DNA of 64,000 bases from Propionibacteriaceae bacterium (GTDB lineage Bacteria; Actinomycetota; Actinomycetes; Propionibacteriales; Propionibacteriaceae): assembly GCA_031285845.1 (NCBI GenBank), contig JAITVK010000028.1, positions 60,919 through 124,918 of the forward strand, written 5' to 3'. The position numbers were made by a program, and so were the translations under genes. How positions within the stretch are numbered: the first letter of the stretch is position 1; each line of letters opens with the position of its first letter. The notes beneath the pieces are model-generated. The model worked only from the letters and a program-made list of their open reading frames with translations, did no database searches and was not told the origin of the DNA. Positions 42,496-51,320 of this stretch are shown here, one piece after another.

Positions 42496-44142
42496 ATGGG
42501 ACAGGCAGACGTCATGAGCCGCCCGCAAGCTGGAGAGTTGGCTGGCAAAGAATTCGACCTGATCGTCATTGGCGGCGGGATCACCGGGGTGGCGACGGCC
42601 AGAGACGCGGCGCTGCGAGGCCTCAGCGTCCTGCTGGTCGAGAAAGACGATTTCGCTGCGGGGACGTCCAGCCGGTCGTCCAAACTGATCCATGGCGGCT
42701 TGCGTTACCTGGAGACCTATCAGTTCAAATTGGTGGCGGAGTCGTTGCGCGAGCGGGAGCGGCAATTGCTCATGGCTCCGCATCTGACCCAGGTCAGACC
42801 TTTCCTCTACCTGCTCTACAAGGGTTGTCCGGAAAGCCGTTTCTTGCTCAACCTCGGTCTCACGTTCTACGACGTGGCGTCAGGGGAGTGGCGCAAACGT
42901 CACCACAAGATGCTGAGCGCCCGCGAGGTTCTCGCCCGCGAGCCGCATCTTCGACCGGATGGGCTGCTCGGCGCTGGGCAGTACTTCGACGTTCTGACCG
43001 ATGACGCTCGTTTGACGGTCGACACCGCCAAAGGCGCGGCCGAAGCCGGAGCACGACTGTTGAATCACGCAGCGGTCACCGGCCTTGTTCTCGAAGCGGG
43101 TCAGGCCAAAGGCGTGACGATCACCGATCTGATCAGCGGCCAGGTCTTCGACGTCCGTGCCCGCCAAGTGCTCAGCGCCACTGGTTCGTGGACCGAGCAG
43201 GTTCGGGCGATGGAAGGCGGGGGCACGGCTGGACGGCTACGCCCGACCAAGGGTGTGCACATTGTGTTGAAGAAAAGCGACTTTCCGCTGAACACGGCGG
43301 TGTTCCTGCGGTCCCCCGACGACAACCGCGTCGTGTGGCCGACTCCTTCTCTGGAGGACGACCTCGTCTACATCGGCACGACAGACACCGACTACAGTGG
43401 GGATCCCGACAACGTGTGTCCTGATGAGGCCGACATTCGCTACCTGCTCAATGTGGCCAACCACACCATCCCTGACGCTCACCTCGATGAGAGCCACGTC
43501 GTGGGGTCGTGGGCCGGATTGCGCCCGCTCGTCGCGCCTGCGGAAGGCACCTCGACCAGCAACACGTCTAGGGAACACGTCATCATGACTGGCCCGAGTG
43601 GGCTGCTGACCATCTCCGGAGGCAAGCTGACCAGCAGTCGACTGATGGCCAAACAGTTCGTGGACGCGGCCGAACGCCGACTGGTCGGCCATCCCACCCG
43701 TTCCATCGCCGGTCAGACGCCCATCTCTGGTGGCTCCATCCAGGCGTACGACCAGGTTCGCGCCGAGGCTGGCCAGGCCGGTGTGCCTGAGGCTATCGTC
43801 GAGAAGTGGCTGGCGCGCTACGGAGCCAATGCCGCCAAGGTCCTGAAGAAGTGGCAGGAGTCCGCTGACGCTGGCGAAGTCATTGGGCCTCGCCACCTGA
43901 CACGGGCCGAGGTTCGCTACTGCGTCGACGAGGAGATGTGCCGGACCCTGAGCGACTTGATGATCCGACGCACGTCGCTGTTCTTTTGGGATTCGACCGG
44001 TGGGACGTCGAACGACGACGCCATCGTCGCCGAGTTGGGCGATCTGCTCGGCTGGTCGGCCGCTGAACGGGAGCAGCAGAAACGCGGCTACCGGGAGCTC
44101 GTCGAACGGCATCGTCCCCATCCGGTGCGCGCCGCCGCCTAG
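42496..44142 (+). CDS. glpD: Glycerol-3-phosphate dehydrogenase (FAD-dependent)
   Basis: 548 residues. It oxidises glycerol 3-phosphate to dihydroxyacetone phosphate and passes electrons to the quinone pool at the inner face of the membrane. The FAD fold starts with DLIVIGGGITGVATARDAALRG, followed by the family signature GTSSRSSKLIHGGLRYLE. WPTPSLEDDLVYIGTTDTDYSG and GSWAGLRPLV belong to the substrate domain, and a C-terminal DAO_C domain ends the protein. It lies 30 bases after the kinase gene with GGAAAGGAC in the gap, so the two form an operon. Confidence 0.93.
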   Translation: MGQADVMSRPQAGELAGKEFDLIVIGGGITGVATARDAALRGLSVLLVEKDDFAAGTSSRSSKLIHGGLRYLETYQFKLVAESLRERERQLLMAPHLTQVRPFLYLLYKGCPESRFLLNLGLTFYDVASGEWRKRHHKMLSAREVLAREPHLRPDGLLGAGQYFDVLTDDARLTVDTAKGAAEAGARLLNHAAVTGLVLEAGQAKGVTITDLISGQVFDVRARQVLSATGSWTEQVRAMEGGGTAGRLRPTKGVHIVLKKSDFPLNTAVFLRSPDDNRVVWPTPSLEDDLVYIGTTDTDYSGDPDNVCPDEADIRYLLNVANHTIPDAHLDESHVVGSWAGLRPLVAPAEGTSTSNTSREHVIMTGPSGLLTISGGKLTSSRLMAKQFVDAAERRLVGHPTRSIAGQTPISGGSIQAYDQVRAEAGQAGVPEAIVEKWLARYGANAAKVLKKWQESADAGEVIGPRHLTRAEVRYCVDEEMCRTLSDLMIRRTSLFFWDSTGGTSNDDAIVAELGDLLGWSAAEREQQKRGYRELVERHRPHPVRAAA

Positions 44143-44170
44143 TCGTCCGCCGCGCTCGCGTCCGGCGCGC

Positions 44171-44368
44171 TCACTGATCCAGGCTCATGGCGTAGTCGAT
44201 CGCGCCGTCGTGGAGCAGCGTGGCTTGATGGACTCCGTCGTCGAGCAGGTCGGCGAACATGTCTTTCATCCAGGCTTCGGCCGCTTCGCGCGTGGCCCAT
44301 CCGTGGGCGACGTCCTCAGCCAGATCGGGGTCGGTCAGGGCTGTGGCGACATCCCACGTCCAGGTCAT
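44171..44368 (-). CDS. Small unknown protein (65 aa) coupled to the DUF3043 gene
   Basis: 65 residues, acidic, MTWTWDVATALTDPDLAEDV at the start, no membrane segment or known motif. Its ATG overlaps the stop of the DUF3043 gene (ATGA) and AAGGTGG lies upstream, which argues for a real, translationally coupled gene. The composition (Asp, Ala, Met, Trp) is that of a small folded helical domain. Function unknown. Confidence 0.65.
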   Translation of the reverse strand: MTWTWDVATALTDPDLAEDVAHGWATREAAEAWMKDMFADLLDDGVHQATLLHDGAIDYAMSLDQ

Positions 44369-44994
44369 GACAGACCACCTTGGGGTGGCCAGACGAACTT
44401 GTCACCCCGCTTGACTCGTGGGGCGGGGATCCGCGAGCGCCGCATCAGCATGGTCCGCGAGAAGGCGTAGTTGAACTTGCCTTTCAGTGGCTCGTCAGGG
44501 AAGTGCAGTTTCAGCTGTCGGCGCAGTCCGATCCACATGACGACCGTGTCGGCCACCACGACCAGGAACGCCACCCAGATGACGTACGGCGAGTAGAGCA
44601 TCAGGCTGGGCAACAGGTACGATCCGACCAGCGTGAGGATGAACAGCAGAACCAACACGGGCAGCGCGAATTCGGCCAGGTTCCAGCGGCGGTCGACCCA
44701 GTCGCGGGTCATCACGTTGTACGGGCGGGCGTGCGCCTTCGTCATCGCGGCGTCGCGGGCCTCGAAGCGGGCCTCGCGTTCACGAGTGCGAGCTTCTTTT
44801 CGGGTCAAAACCGGCTGGATTCGGTCGCGACGGGCCTGCTCGGCGTCGCGGCGTTTGGGGGTCGGAATCGTCTTCTTGGTCGGTGCTTTGGCTCCGTTCG
44901 CGGTCCCTGTCGTCTCGGTTTGGCCGCTGGCCACCGCGGCTTCGGGTGTGGCTGGCTTGTCGGCCGAGTCGGAATAGGGTTTGAAGAGTTTCAC
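44365..44994 (-). CDS. DUF3043 membrane protein
   Basis: 209 residues. A disordered, charged N-terminal half (KKTIPTPKRRDAEQARRDR, then RKEARTREREARFEARDA) precedes RPYNVMTRDWVDRRWNLAEFALP and two hydrophobic segments (about 108-127 and 136-157), then KGKFNYAFSRTMLMRRSRIP. This is the actinobacterial DUF3043 plan; function is not known. The GTG start has AGGAGG two bases upstream, an unusually short spacing. By recalled comparison with mycobacteria, this gene lies near glycerate-kinase-like and HesB/ErpA genes there as well, the same order as here. Confidence 0.83.
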   Translation of the reverse strand: MKLFKPYSDSADKPATPEAAVASGQTETTGTANGAKAPTKKTIPTPKRRDAEQARRDRIQPVLTRKEARTREREARFEARDAAMTKAHARPYNVMTRDWVDRRWNLAEFALPVLVLLFILTLVGSYLLPSLMLYSPYVIWVAFLVVVADTVVMWIGLRRQLKLHFPDEPLKGKFNYAFSRTMLMRRSRIPAPRVKRGDKFVWPPQGGLS

Positions 44995-45264
44995 GTCCTC
45001 CTGCTTTCTGCGTCATCCCCGGTTTTGGCGACCGTGCCGGCTTCGAGACACTCAGTCGCTCTGTCAAGGTTACCCGATGTCGTCCAGTGGTTCGGCGGCG
45101 CGGGTTTTGTGGGCGATGGGCTAGAGGCGGCCGGTCGCGGCTGGGTGCGGTCAGTCGTGGTGTCGCGACCGGTAGTCGTGCGTTCCCGACGGGTCAGAGG
45201 CGCTCGACCCCACCGGGCCAGGCCCGCTCGGTCGCATCGGCCTGAGACACTCCACCGCATTGGG

Positions 45265-45277
45265 TAGTCTGACCCCC
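45265..45277 (+). promoter_or_regulatory. Leaderless -10 box for the glycerate-kinase-like gene
   Basis: TAGTCT (45265-45270) is followed by seven bases and then the ATG at 45278, with no Shine-Dalgarno sequence. CCTGAGAC lies 16 bases further upstream. The arrangement fits a leaderless actinobacterial promoter. Confidence 0.5.
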
Positions 45278-45751
45278 ATGACCGTACTGATTGTGACGAC
45301 GACTGATCGGCCTGAGCCTCTCACTGACTGGGTGGGCGAGGGGTTTCGGCGGGTCGGGGCGGCAGTCGAGGCCCTAGTGTTGCCGGACGACTTGGGCGCA
45401 ACCGGTTCCGTGCCATCCGCTGGGGCGACCGTGGGTCTGCGGTCTGACCTGCGGACCTATGCCGGACGCTTTCGCGGGGCCGAGCTGGTGGTGTACGTCA
45501 CTGTGACGCTGTCGTTCGCCGACACTGGTGGCCCGTACCTGCGTCAGGTCTCCACCTGGGCCGAAGCCTGCGCCTGCCCCGTCATCGTCGCGGCCCAGAC
45601 AACGCAGATCTCGACTCGCGAGTTGCGTACCGTCGGTGTCGAAGCCGCTTATCAAGCCGAGACCGAAGCCGACGTCGCCCGAATGGTGTCCACGTGGATG
45701 CCGGCCGGGTCGTCCCGCCTGAGGATCGCCCGCGCCGGGGCCCCGGCCTGA
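45278..45751 (+). CDS. Shortened glycerate-kinase-like protein
   Basis: 157 residues. The ends resemble a glycerate kinase: MTVLIVTTTDRPEPLTDWVGEG at the N terminus (up to residue 20) and ACPVIVAAQTTQ-IS-TRELRTVGVEAAYQ at the C terminus, but the central half of the usual 350-380 residues is missing. The catalytic centre should therefore be lost, so it is either a remnant with some structural role or a divergent small protein. The position beside an ErpA-type carrier and a DUF3043 gene fits the arrangement recalled from mycobacteria, where a full-length glycerate-kinase-like gene occupies this place. The gene is intact, without frameshift. Homology is inferred from motif resemblance only. Confidence 0.55.
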   Translation: MTVLIVTTTDRPEPLTDWVGEGFRRVGAAVEALVLPDDLGATGSVPSAGATVGLRSDLRTYAGRFRGAELVVYVTVTLSFADTGGPYLRQVSTWAEACACPVIVAAQTTQISTRELRTVGVEAAYQAETEADVARMVSTWMPAGSSRLRIARAGAPA

Positions 45752-45772
45752 GACGGTAGTGGAACCCGGCGG

Positions 45773-45785
45773 TAGGATGGCCGTC
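45773..45785 (+). promoter_or_regulatory. Leaderless -10 box for the ErpA-like gene
   Basis: TAGGAT (45773-45778) is followed by seven bases and the ATG at 45786. CCTGAGAC occurs 18 bases upstream, as before the preceding gene. No ribosome site fits better. Confidence 0.5.
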
Positions 45786-46127
45786 ATGACATCAATGACA
45801 ACCCAACAGTGCGTGACGCTGACCGACGCGGCCGTGACGAAGGTCACGCAGTTGCTGGCAAGCGAGGATCAACCGCTGGCGTTGCGAGTGGCTGTTCAAC
45901 CGGGCGGTTGCTCTGGTTTGCGCTATCAGTTGTACTTCGACGATCAGGCGTACGACGGTGACGTGGTCTCGACGTACGGCGAAGTGAAAGTGGTGGTCGA
46001 TGAGAAGAGCGCGCCCTATCTGAGTGGTGCGACGATCGATTTCGCGGACACCATCAGCAAGCAGGGATTCACGATCGACAATCCGAACGCCACCGGCACG
46101 TGCGCCTGCGGCGACTCCTTCCACTGA
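45786..46127 (+). CDS. A-type iron-sulfur cluster carrier (ErpA/IscA/HesB family)
   Basis: 113 residues. The three conserved cysteines of A-type carriers are Cys42 in PGGCSGLRY, and Cys106 and Cys108 in GTCACGDSFH. They hold an Fe-S cluster for transfer to target enzymes. The frame could start earlier (45759 or 45777), but the ATG at 45786 lies seven bases from a TAGGAT box and gives the usual family length. Possible clients in this window are IlvD and the hydrogenase, though that is not shown. Confidence 0.88.
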   Translation: MTSMTTQQCVTLTDAAVTKVTQLLASEDQPLALRVAVQPGGCSGLRYQLYFDDQAYDGDVVSTYGEVKVVVDEKSAPYLSGATIDFADTISKQGFTIDNPNATGTCACGDSFH

Positions 46128-46386
46128 GTCGCGGGGGCTCGACGTCGTCCCTCGGTGGCCAGTTGCCCCAGAGTGGGAGTCAGGTCCAGTCGACCTGCGA
46201 TGGCCGCGGCGCCTCGACGGGCGTCGTCGCCCGCTTGCCGATCACCGGAGCTGGCTGTAGGGGCGGGTTGGGTGTGGTGACTTTGACCGACGACGGGAAT
46301 CAGGCGCGGTCGACCCGCGCGATGGCCGTAGGATGGGTTCGACGCGAACTGATCGGTTCTGCGTTGGCGAGGCAGGAGGGGCGGTC

Positions 46387-47187
46387 ATGGGGTTGCGGCG
46401 TCCGCGGCAGTGGTTCGACGCCTACCTGTTCGACCTGGATGGGACGGTCTATCTGGGCGATGAGGCCCTTCCAGGCGCGGCCGCCACGATCCAGCGGTTG
46501 CGCGAAGCTGGTCGGGTCGTACGCTTCTTGTCCAACAATCCGACCCATAGCCCTCAGGTGTACGCCGCGAAGCTGACTCGGATGGGCATTCCAACCCCGG
46601 TCGAGGAGGTGACGACGACGATCGCAACCACCATCTGGTGGTTGAGGCGTCATCATCCTCACGCGACGGTTTTCGCGATCGCCGAGGAGCCACTGCGCGA
46701 GGCGCTGGCGCTGGCTGGGTTCACATTGAGCGACGATCCGTCACAAATCGACGTGGTCATCGCGTCGTACGATCGCGGCTTCACCTATGCCAAACTGCAG
46801 ATCGCCTTCGACGCGCTCTGGTTTCACAAACGCGCGGTGCTGATCCAGACCAACCCCGATCGGTTCTGCCCCTTCCCGGGTGGGCGCGGTCAGCCGGACG
46901 CCGCCGCGATCACCGCTGCGATCGAAGCATGCACCCAAGTCAGGTGTACGGCCAGTATGGGCAAGCCGTCGTCCGCCCTGCTCGAAGCGGGGTTGGCTGG
47001 CGTCAACGTGCCGCTGGAGCGGTGCCTGATGATCGGCGATCGGCTGGCCACCGACATCGCCATGGCGATGAACGTGTCGATGCCCGCCGCGGTCGTTTTC
47101 ACCGGCGAGACCCATCCTGGGGACATCACCGACCAGTACGCCGGAATCTACCAAGTGGACAGCATCGATCAAATCCTGCCCGACTGA
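46387..47187 (+). CDS. HAD-IIA family phosphatase, NagD-like
   Basis: 266 residues from the ATG at 46387, five bases after AGGAGGGG. HAD motifs: DLDGTVYLGDEALPGA (nucleophile Asp and acid Asp), FLSNNPTHSP (motif 2), GKPSSALLEAGL (motif 3 Lys) and CLMIGDRLATDIAMAMN (motif 4). The cap domain between motifs 2 and 3 is of the IIA type. Such enzymes remove phosphate from nucleotides or small phosphorylated sugars; the substrate cannot be predicted. A TAGGAT at 46328-46333 may be its -10 box, 53 bases upstream. Confidence 0.87.
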   Translation: MGLRRPRQWFDAYLFDLDGTVYLGDEALPGAAATIQRLREAGRVVRFLSNNPTHSPQVYAAKLTRMGIPTPVEEVTTTIATTIWWLRRHHPHATVFAIAEEPLREALALAGFTLSDDPSQIDVVIASYDRGFTYAKLQIAFDALWFHKRAVLIQTNPDRFCPFPGGRGQPDAAAITAAIEACTQVRCTASMGKPSSALLEAGLAGVNVPLERCLMIGDRLATDIAMAMNVSMPAAVVFTGETHPGDITDQYAGIYQVDSIDQILPD

Positions 47188-47993
47188 CCCGGGGCGTGAC
47201 TGAGGGAGTCGGAGTGTCCTGCTCTCCTCCACAGCTCCCCGTGCAGTGGGTACGACTGAACCGGGTTGTGACTGACCAAGCGGGGGGATGGGCCCTGGGC
47301 CGCAGCTCGAACCCGAGGCGTTGGATGAAACTCCGCAATATCGACCTATTCCGGCGTCGGGTGTCGATTTTGCCCCGTTCTAGCCGGGATTCGGGCGCGT
47401 ACCGGCCAAAATCGGCGCAATATCGTCGACGGGCTTGAAGCACTGTCGATTTTGCGGGGTTTCATCCCTTCGCGGGTGGCTGGCAGTGGCCGGCACACGC
47501 GCGGGGTGGTCGAGGCCCGCGTCGGTGTCATGCGTGCCGGTGGGGACTGGCCGGCACACGCGCGGGGTGGTCTGGACGCGGGTCGCGTGACTTGATGATG
47601 GCTGGCACTGGCCGGCACACGTGCGGGGTAGTCCCTGGGGTGACGCGGGGCGGCCCGGCGAAACTGTGCAGACGCTGGGGTCCGAGTACCCCCGGCCTCC
47701 GCGAAGCTGCCCAGGTGCCCGGAGTCTGAGTACTTCGAACCCACGAAGGACTGCCCACCTCTCGAACCGTGCCCCTCACACCTCTCGGGCCGCCAGGCTC
47801 AATCCCGTCTCTCCTGCCCAGCCGCACCCTCTCGACCCCCGTACCGCCCTGCGGAACCGCGCTCAACGATCCAGCACACCCCCGATCAGACCGTCATCAC
47901 GACCGCATCAACGACATATCTTGTTGAGGCAAAGGCTCTTTTGCCGGGTGATACAATGAAGGATCGTCCGTGTGGTAGGCAAAAGGGAGGACA
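47188..47993. other. Gene-free region with repeats, upstream of the sortase-like gene
   Basis: 806 bases without a supported gene. From 47330 to 47470 there are repeated short words: CGCAATATCG twice and TGTCGATTTTGC twice, one facing CCCCG and one CGGGG, as in decayed inverted repeats. The CRISPR-like array is at 47483-47633. The remainder to 47990 is C-rich with overlapping Arg/Pro/Ser-rich frames that look accidental. A TACAAT at 47951-47956, near an inverted repeat GGCAAA...TTTGCC, is the likely -10 of the next gene. Confidence 0.5.
47483..47633 (+). CRISPR. CRISPR-like array: three 29-bp repeats, two 32-bp spacers
   Basis: Repeats lie at 47483-47511, 47544-47572 and 47605-47633, an exact 61-bp period. 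The 25-base core starting TGGCCGGCACACGCG and ending GGGGTGGTC is identical in the first two and has two changes in the third, as in the degenerate last repeat of an array. The spacers (47512-47543, 47573-47604) are both 32 bases and unlike each other. 29 plus 32 bases is the type I-E geometry, and the repeat resembles actinobacterial I-E repeats. Against this, first and third units share a few flanking bases and no cas gene is present here. It may be an orphan or decayed array. Confidence 0.45.
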
Positions 47994-48683
47994 ATGTCAT
48001 ACCAGGATCCGGCGGCAGCGCCTGAGGCGCAGCCCGAAGAAGAGAAGAAGAAGCGTCGTGGCGGGATTCTCGTCATCCTGCTGTCGGTGTTGCTGATCGC
48101 CGGCGGTGTGACGTTCGGTGTGATGTCGTTCCTGCCGTCGGGAACAGCCGCTGGGCAAATCAGAGACATGGAGGGGCGCATCATCGTCCCCGATGATCCG
48201 TCGGCCACGTCGTCGGCGTTCATGGAGGAAGCCAAGATGGTCGAGAATGACGGTGGCGAAGGCTTCGTCGTTCCTGTGATCAACCTCAACGTTCCGGTGG
48301 GCTCGGTCAACGAGGTCAACGGTGTGATGAATCCTCCGAGCTTCACTTCGGTGTTCTGGATCCGCAACCGTGGGGTCAGCCTGGCCGACGCCGCGCAGGG
48401 CACGGTTTACATGGTGACCCATGCGATCGCGGGCGGTTCGGCGCCGGGCAACTTCCTTCAGACCGATGGTCACGTGGCGCTCAACCCTGGCGACGTGATC
48501 ATGGTCAATGACAAGGAGTATCGATTCGAGTCAGCCCAGAGCATCCCGAAGACCGAGATCGCCGACCATGCCGAATTGTGGACCGACGACCCAGGCCGGT
48601 TGATCCTCATCACCTGTGTGGTGCGCCCTGAAGGCGGCATCGCCATCAACAACTTGGTGATCATCGCGAAACTCGTCTCCTGA
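47994..48683 (+). CDS. Sortase-like membrane protein (class E/F-like)
   Basis: 229 residues. A charged N terminus (EEEKKKRRGG) and one hydrophobic segment (24-46) anchor it with the rest outside. The extracellular domain resembles a sortase: VPVINLNVPVG at the first strand, VTHAIAGGSAPGNF with candidate catalytic His143, LNPGDVIMVNDKEYRF, and RLILITCVVRPEGG with candidate Cys208 and Arg211. The LxTC motif is the sortase hallmark. It could join surface proteins such as the giant protein at 27-39 kb to the wall, but sits 9 kb away. The start is preceded by GGGAGGAC. Sortase is a confident reading of the motifs; class is uncertain. Confidence 0.75.
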   Translation: MSYQDPAAAPEAQPEEEKKKRRGGILVILLSVLLIAGGVTFGVMSFLPSGTAAGQIRDMEGRIIVPDDPSATSSAFMEEAKMVENDGGEGFVVPVINLNVPVGSVNEVNGVMNPPSFTSVFWIRNRGVSLADAAQGTVYMVTHAIAGGSAPGNFLQTDGHVALNPGDVIMVNDKEYRFESAQSIPKTEIADHAELWTDDPGRLILITCVVRPEGGIAINNLVIIAKLVS

Positions 48684-48847
48684 GCCCCGCTGCGCGAGCC
48701 CAACAACGCCGCGAGCCCAACAACGCTGAACGCTTGACCACATTATGCGCTCAGCGTGATCCGGTTCGGTGTGCGGGGCGACGGGGCGAGCGGAGAACGA
48801 TCGCTCCCCAGACCATTCGATGTTCGTCCTTGTGAGAGAGGTGTTTC

Positions 48848-49441
48848 GTGACTATCGACTCGGCCACGGCGCTATGTTTCGGCGCTCACGCGGGCAACGA
48901 CCCGTCGTACGCCCATTATCACGACACCGAATGGGGTCGTCCAGTCCATGACGAGACGGCGGTGTTCGAACGGATCTGTTTGGAGAGCTTCCAAGTGGGC
49001 CTGTCGTGGCGGACGATCTTGAATAAGCGGGAGGCCTTTCGCGAGGTCTTCCTCGGGTTCGATCCGGCGCGTGTGGCCCGCTTCACCGACGACGACGTCG
49101 AACGCTTGTTGGGCGATCCGCGGATTGTACGTAACCGGGGCAAGATCCGTGCCACGATCACTGCTGCTCGCATCGTCGACCAGATGCATGCCGACGGGCA
49201 ATCGCTGGCGGAGTTCTTGTGGTCGTATCAACCCGCGGTTCACGTCCGGCCGACGGTGGAGTCGCGGGCGTCCAGCAGCGTCGAGTCCTCACAAGCCGCG
49301 GCCGAGCTACGCAAACGTGGGTTCCGTTTCGTCGGACCAGTCAATGTGTACGCCTCGATGCAGGCGTGCGGACTCGTCAACGACCACGTCATCGGCTGTG
49401 TCATCGGCGATCAGATCGAGCGACTCGGGAGCCCCCGCTGA
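48848..49441 (+). CDS. tag: DNA-3-methyladenine glycosylase I
   Basis: 197 residues. Tag removes 3-methyladenine from alkylated DNA as the first step of base-excision repair. The zinc-snap residues match the E. coli pattern: Cys10, His25 in HYHDTEWGRPV, His180 and Cys184 in VNDHVIGC. LESFQVGLSWRTILNKREAFRE is the helix-hairpin core. The GTG start has GAGAGG seven bases upstream. Confidence 0.93.
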   Translation: MTIDSATALCFGAHAGNDPSYAHYHDTEWGRPVHDETAVFERICLESFQVGLSWRTILNKREAFREVFLGFDPARVARFTDDDVERLLGDPRIVRNRGKIRATITAARIVDQMHADGQSLAEFLWSYQPAVHVRPTVESRASSSVESSQAAAELRKRGFRFVGPVNVYASMQACGLVNDHVIGCVIGDQIERLGSPR

Positions 49442-49458
49442 GCATGGGTCTCATCGGA

Positions 49459-51297
49459 TCACAGTTGACGCCGCGCCCCGCCTTTGTCAGCTGATTGGGC
49501 GAGCAAGGCGTAAACCTTGAGCGCGTTGGAGATCGGGCGCACACGTTGCCGTGGCGTCCATCCGGCGCTGTCTTGGTCAGCTCGACGCCGTTGAAGCTCA
49601 TCGTCGGTCACCTGCAGGTTGATCGTACGATCGGGGATCGAGATGGTGATGATATCCCCGTCGCGTATCAACCCGATCGGCCCTTGGTTGGCCGCTTCCG
49701 GTGAAATGTGGCCGATGCTGAGGCCGGAGGATCCGCCGGAGAACCGTCCGTCGGTGATCAGCGCGCACTTCGGGCCCAATCCGACGCCTTTCAAGTAGCT
49801 AGTCGGATAGAGCATCTCTTGCATTCCGGGGCCACCCTTGGGGCCCTCGTACCTCACGACGACCACATCACCGGGGTGGATCCGGCCGTGGAGGATGGCG
49901 TCGACTGCCTCTTCCTGTGACTCGGTGACACGGGCCGGGCCGGTGAACTCCCATTGATTTTGGGGGACCCCGGCCGTCTTCACCACACAGCCGTTGGGGG
50001 CGATGTTGCCGGTCAAGATGGCTAGTCCACCGTCAGCGGTGTACGAGTGTTCAGCGTCGCGGATGCAACCGGCAGCGGCGTCGGTGTCGAGGCTGGGCCA
50101 CTGCTGCGTCGACGAGAACGGCTCAGTGGTGCGTACCCTCCCCGGCGCGGCGTGGAACAGCTCAATGGCAGCTGGGGTGGCTGTGCCGCCGCGAACATCC
50201 CACTGGGCGAGCCAGGCCTCAAGGCTGTCGGAGTGGATGGCGTGGACTGACCGATCGAGGTGTCCAGCTCGATCCAGTTCACCCAAAATGGCGGGTATGC
50301 CTCCAGCCCGGTGGACGTCTTCCATGTAGTAGGAGTGGGAGTTGGGCGCGATTTTGGCCAGACAAGGGGTGCGGCGCGACAGGGCGTCGATGTCGGTCTG
50401 CGTGAAATCGACTCGGGCCTCTTGGGCGGCGGCCAGCAGGTGGAGGACGGTGTTGGTCGACCCTCCCATGGCGATGTCCATCGTCATGGCGTTGAGGAAA
50501 CTTGCTCTGGTCGCGATCGACAGGGGCAGCACATCGGCGTCATCGTGGTCGTACCACCGCCGACACAGGTCGACGATCAACGCGCCGGCCTGTTCGAACA
50601 GTGTACGACGGGCCGCCGAGGTGGCCAGTGTCGAACCGTTGCCGGGCAGCGCCAGACCGAGCGCTTCGACCAGACAGTTCATCGAATTGGCGGTGAACAT
50701 GCCGGAACACGAGCCGCAGGTCGGGCAAGCCGCCTGTTCGATCCGCGTGATCTCGTCGTCGGAATAGGAGTCGTCGACCGAGTCGATCATGGCATCGATC
50801 AGGTCCAAGCTGGTGGCGCCTTCCCCGGGGCGCACCACCGTACGACCCGACTCCATTGGACCGCCGGAGACGAACACGGTCGGAATGTTGAGCCTGAGGG
50901 CTGCCAGGAGCATCCCTGGGGTGATCTTGTCGCAGTTCGAGATGCAGACCAGGGCGTCGGCCTGATGAGCGTTGACCATGTATTCGACCGAGTCAGCGAT
51001 GATTTCACGACTGGGCAGGGAGTAGAGCATCCCGGAGTGACCCATCGCGATGCCGTCGTCGATCGCGATCGTGTCGAACTCGCGCCCGACCCCGCCTGCG
51101 GCGGCGATGGCGTCACAGACTAAAGATCCGATGTTCTTCAGGTGCACATGGCCGGGAACGAATTGGGTGTACGAGTTGGCCACCGCGATGATGGGTTTGC
51201 CGAAGTCGGCCTCGGTCATGCCGGTCGCCCGCCACAACGCGCGCGCTCCGGCCATGATGCGACCTTGGGTGGTGACAGTCGAACGCAGTTGGGGCAT
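49459..51297 (-). CDS. ilvD: Dihydroxy-acid dehydratase
   Basis: 612 residues from the ATG at 51297, where AAGGAGGA stands three bases upstream; an open extension of 48 codons further up is not coding. IlvD dehydrates dihydroxy-isovalerate and its homologue in valine, leucine and isoleucine synthesis. Fe-S cluster ligands are visible in [28 protein letters not shown] and the cysteine of [26 protein letters not shown] and [10 protein letters not shown] are typical of the C-terminal domain. The rest of the ilv pathway is not here. Confidence 0.94.
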   Translation of the reverse strand: MPQLRSTVTTQGRIMAGARALWRATGMTEADFGKPIIAVANSYTQFVPGHVHLKNIGSLVCDAIAAAGGVGREFDTIAIDDGIAMGHSGMLYSLPSREIIADSVEYMVNAHQADALVCISNCDKITPGMLLAALRLNIPTVFVSGGPMESGRTVVRPGEGATSLDLIDAMIDSVDDSYSDDEITRIEQAACPTCGSCSGMFTANSMNCLVEALGLALPGNGSTLATSAARRTLFEQAGALIVDLCRRWYDHDDADVLPLSIATRASFLNAMTMDIAMGGSTNTVLHLLAAAQEARVDFTQTDIDALSRRTPCLAKIAPNSHSYYMEDVHRAGGIPAILGELDRAGHLDRSVHAIHSDSLEAWLAQWDVRGGTATPAAIELFHAAPGRVRTTEPFSSTQQWPSLDTDAAAGCIRDAEHSYTADGGLAILTGNIAPNGCVVKTAGVPQNQWEFTGPARVTESQEEAVDAILHGRIHPGDVVVVRYEGPKGGPGMQEMLYPTSYLKGVGLGPKCALITDGRFSGGSSGLSIGHISPEAANQGPIGLIRDGDIITISIPDRTINLQVTDDELQRRRADQDSAGWTPRQRVRPISNALKVYALLAQSADKGGARRQL

Positions 51298-51320
51298 CGG
51301 TCCTCCTTGGATGGTCGTGT

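Noticed and set aside
47346..47959. Frames of 110-130 codons over the CRISPR-like region
   Set aside because: They run through the 61-bp repeats on both strands, are rich in Arg, Pro and Ser and have no ribosome site.
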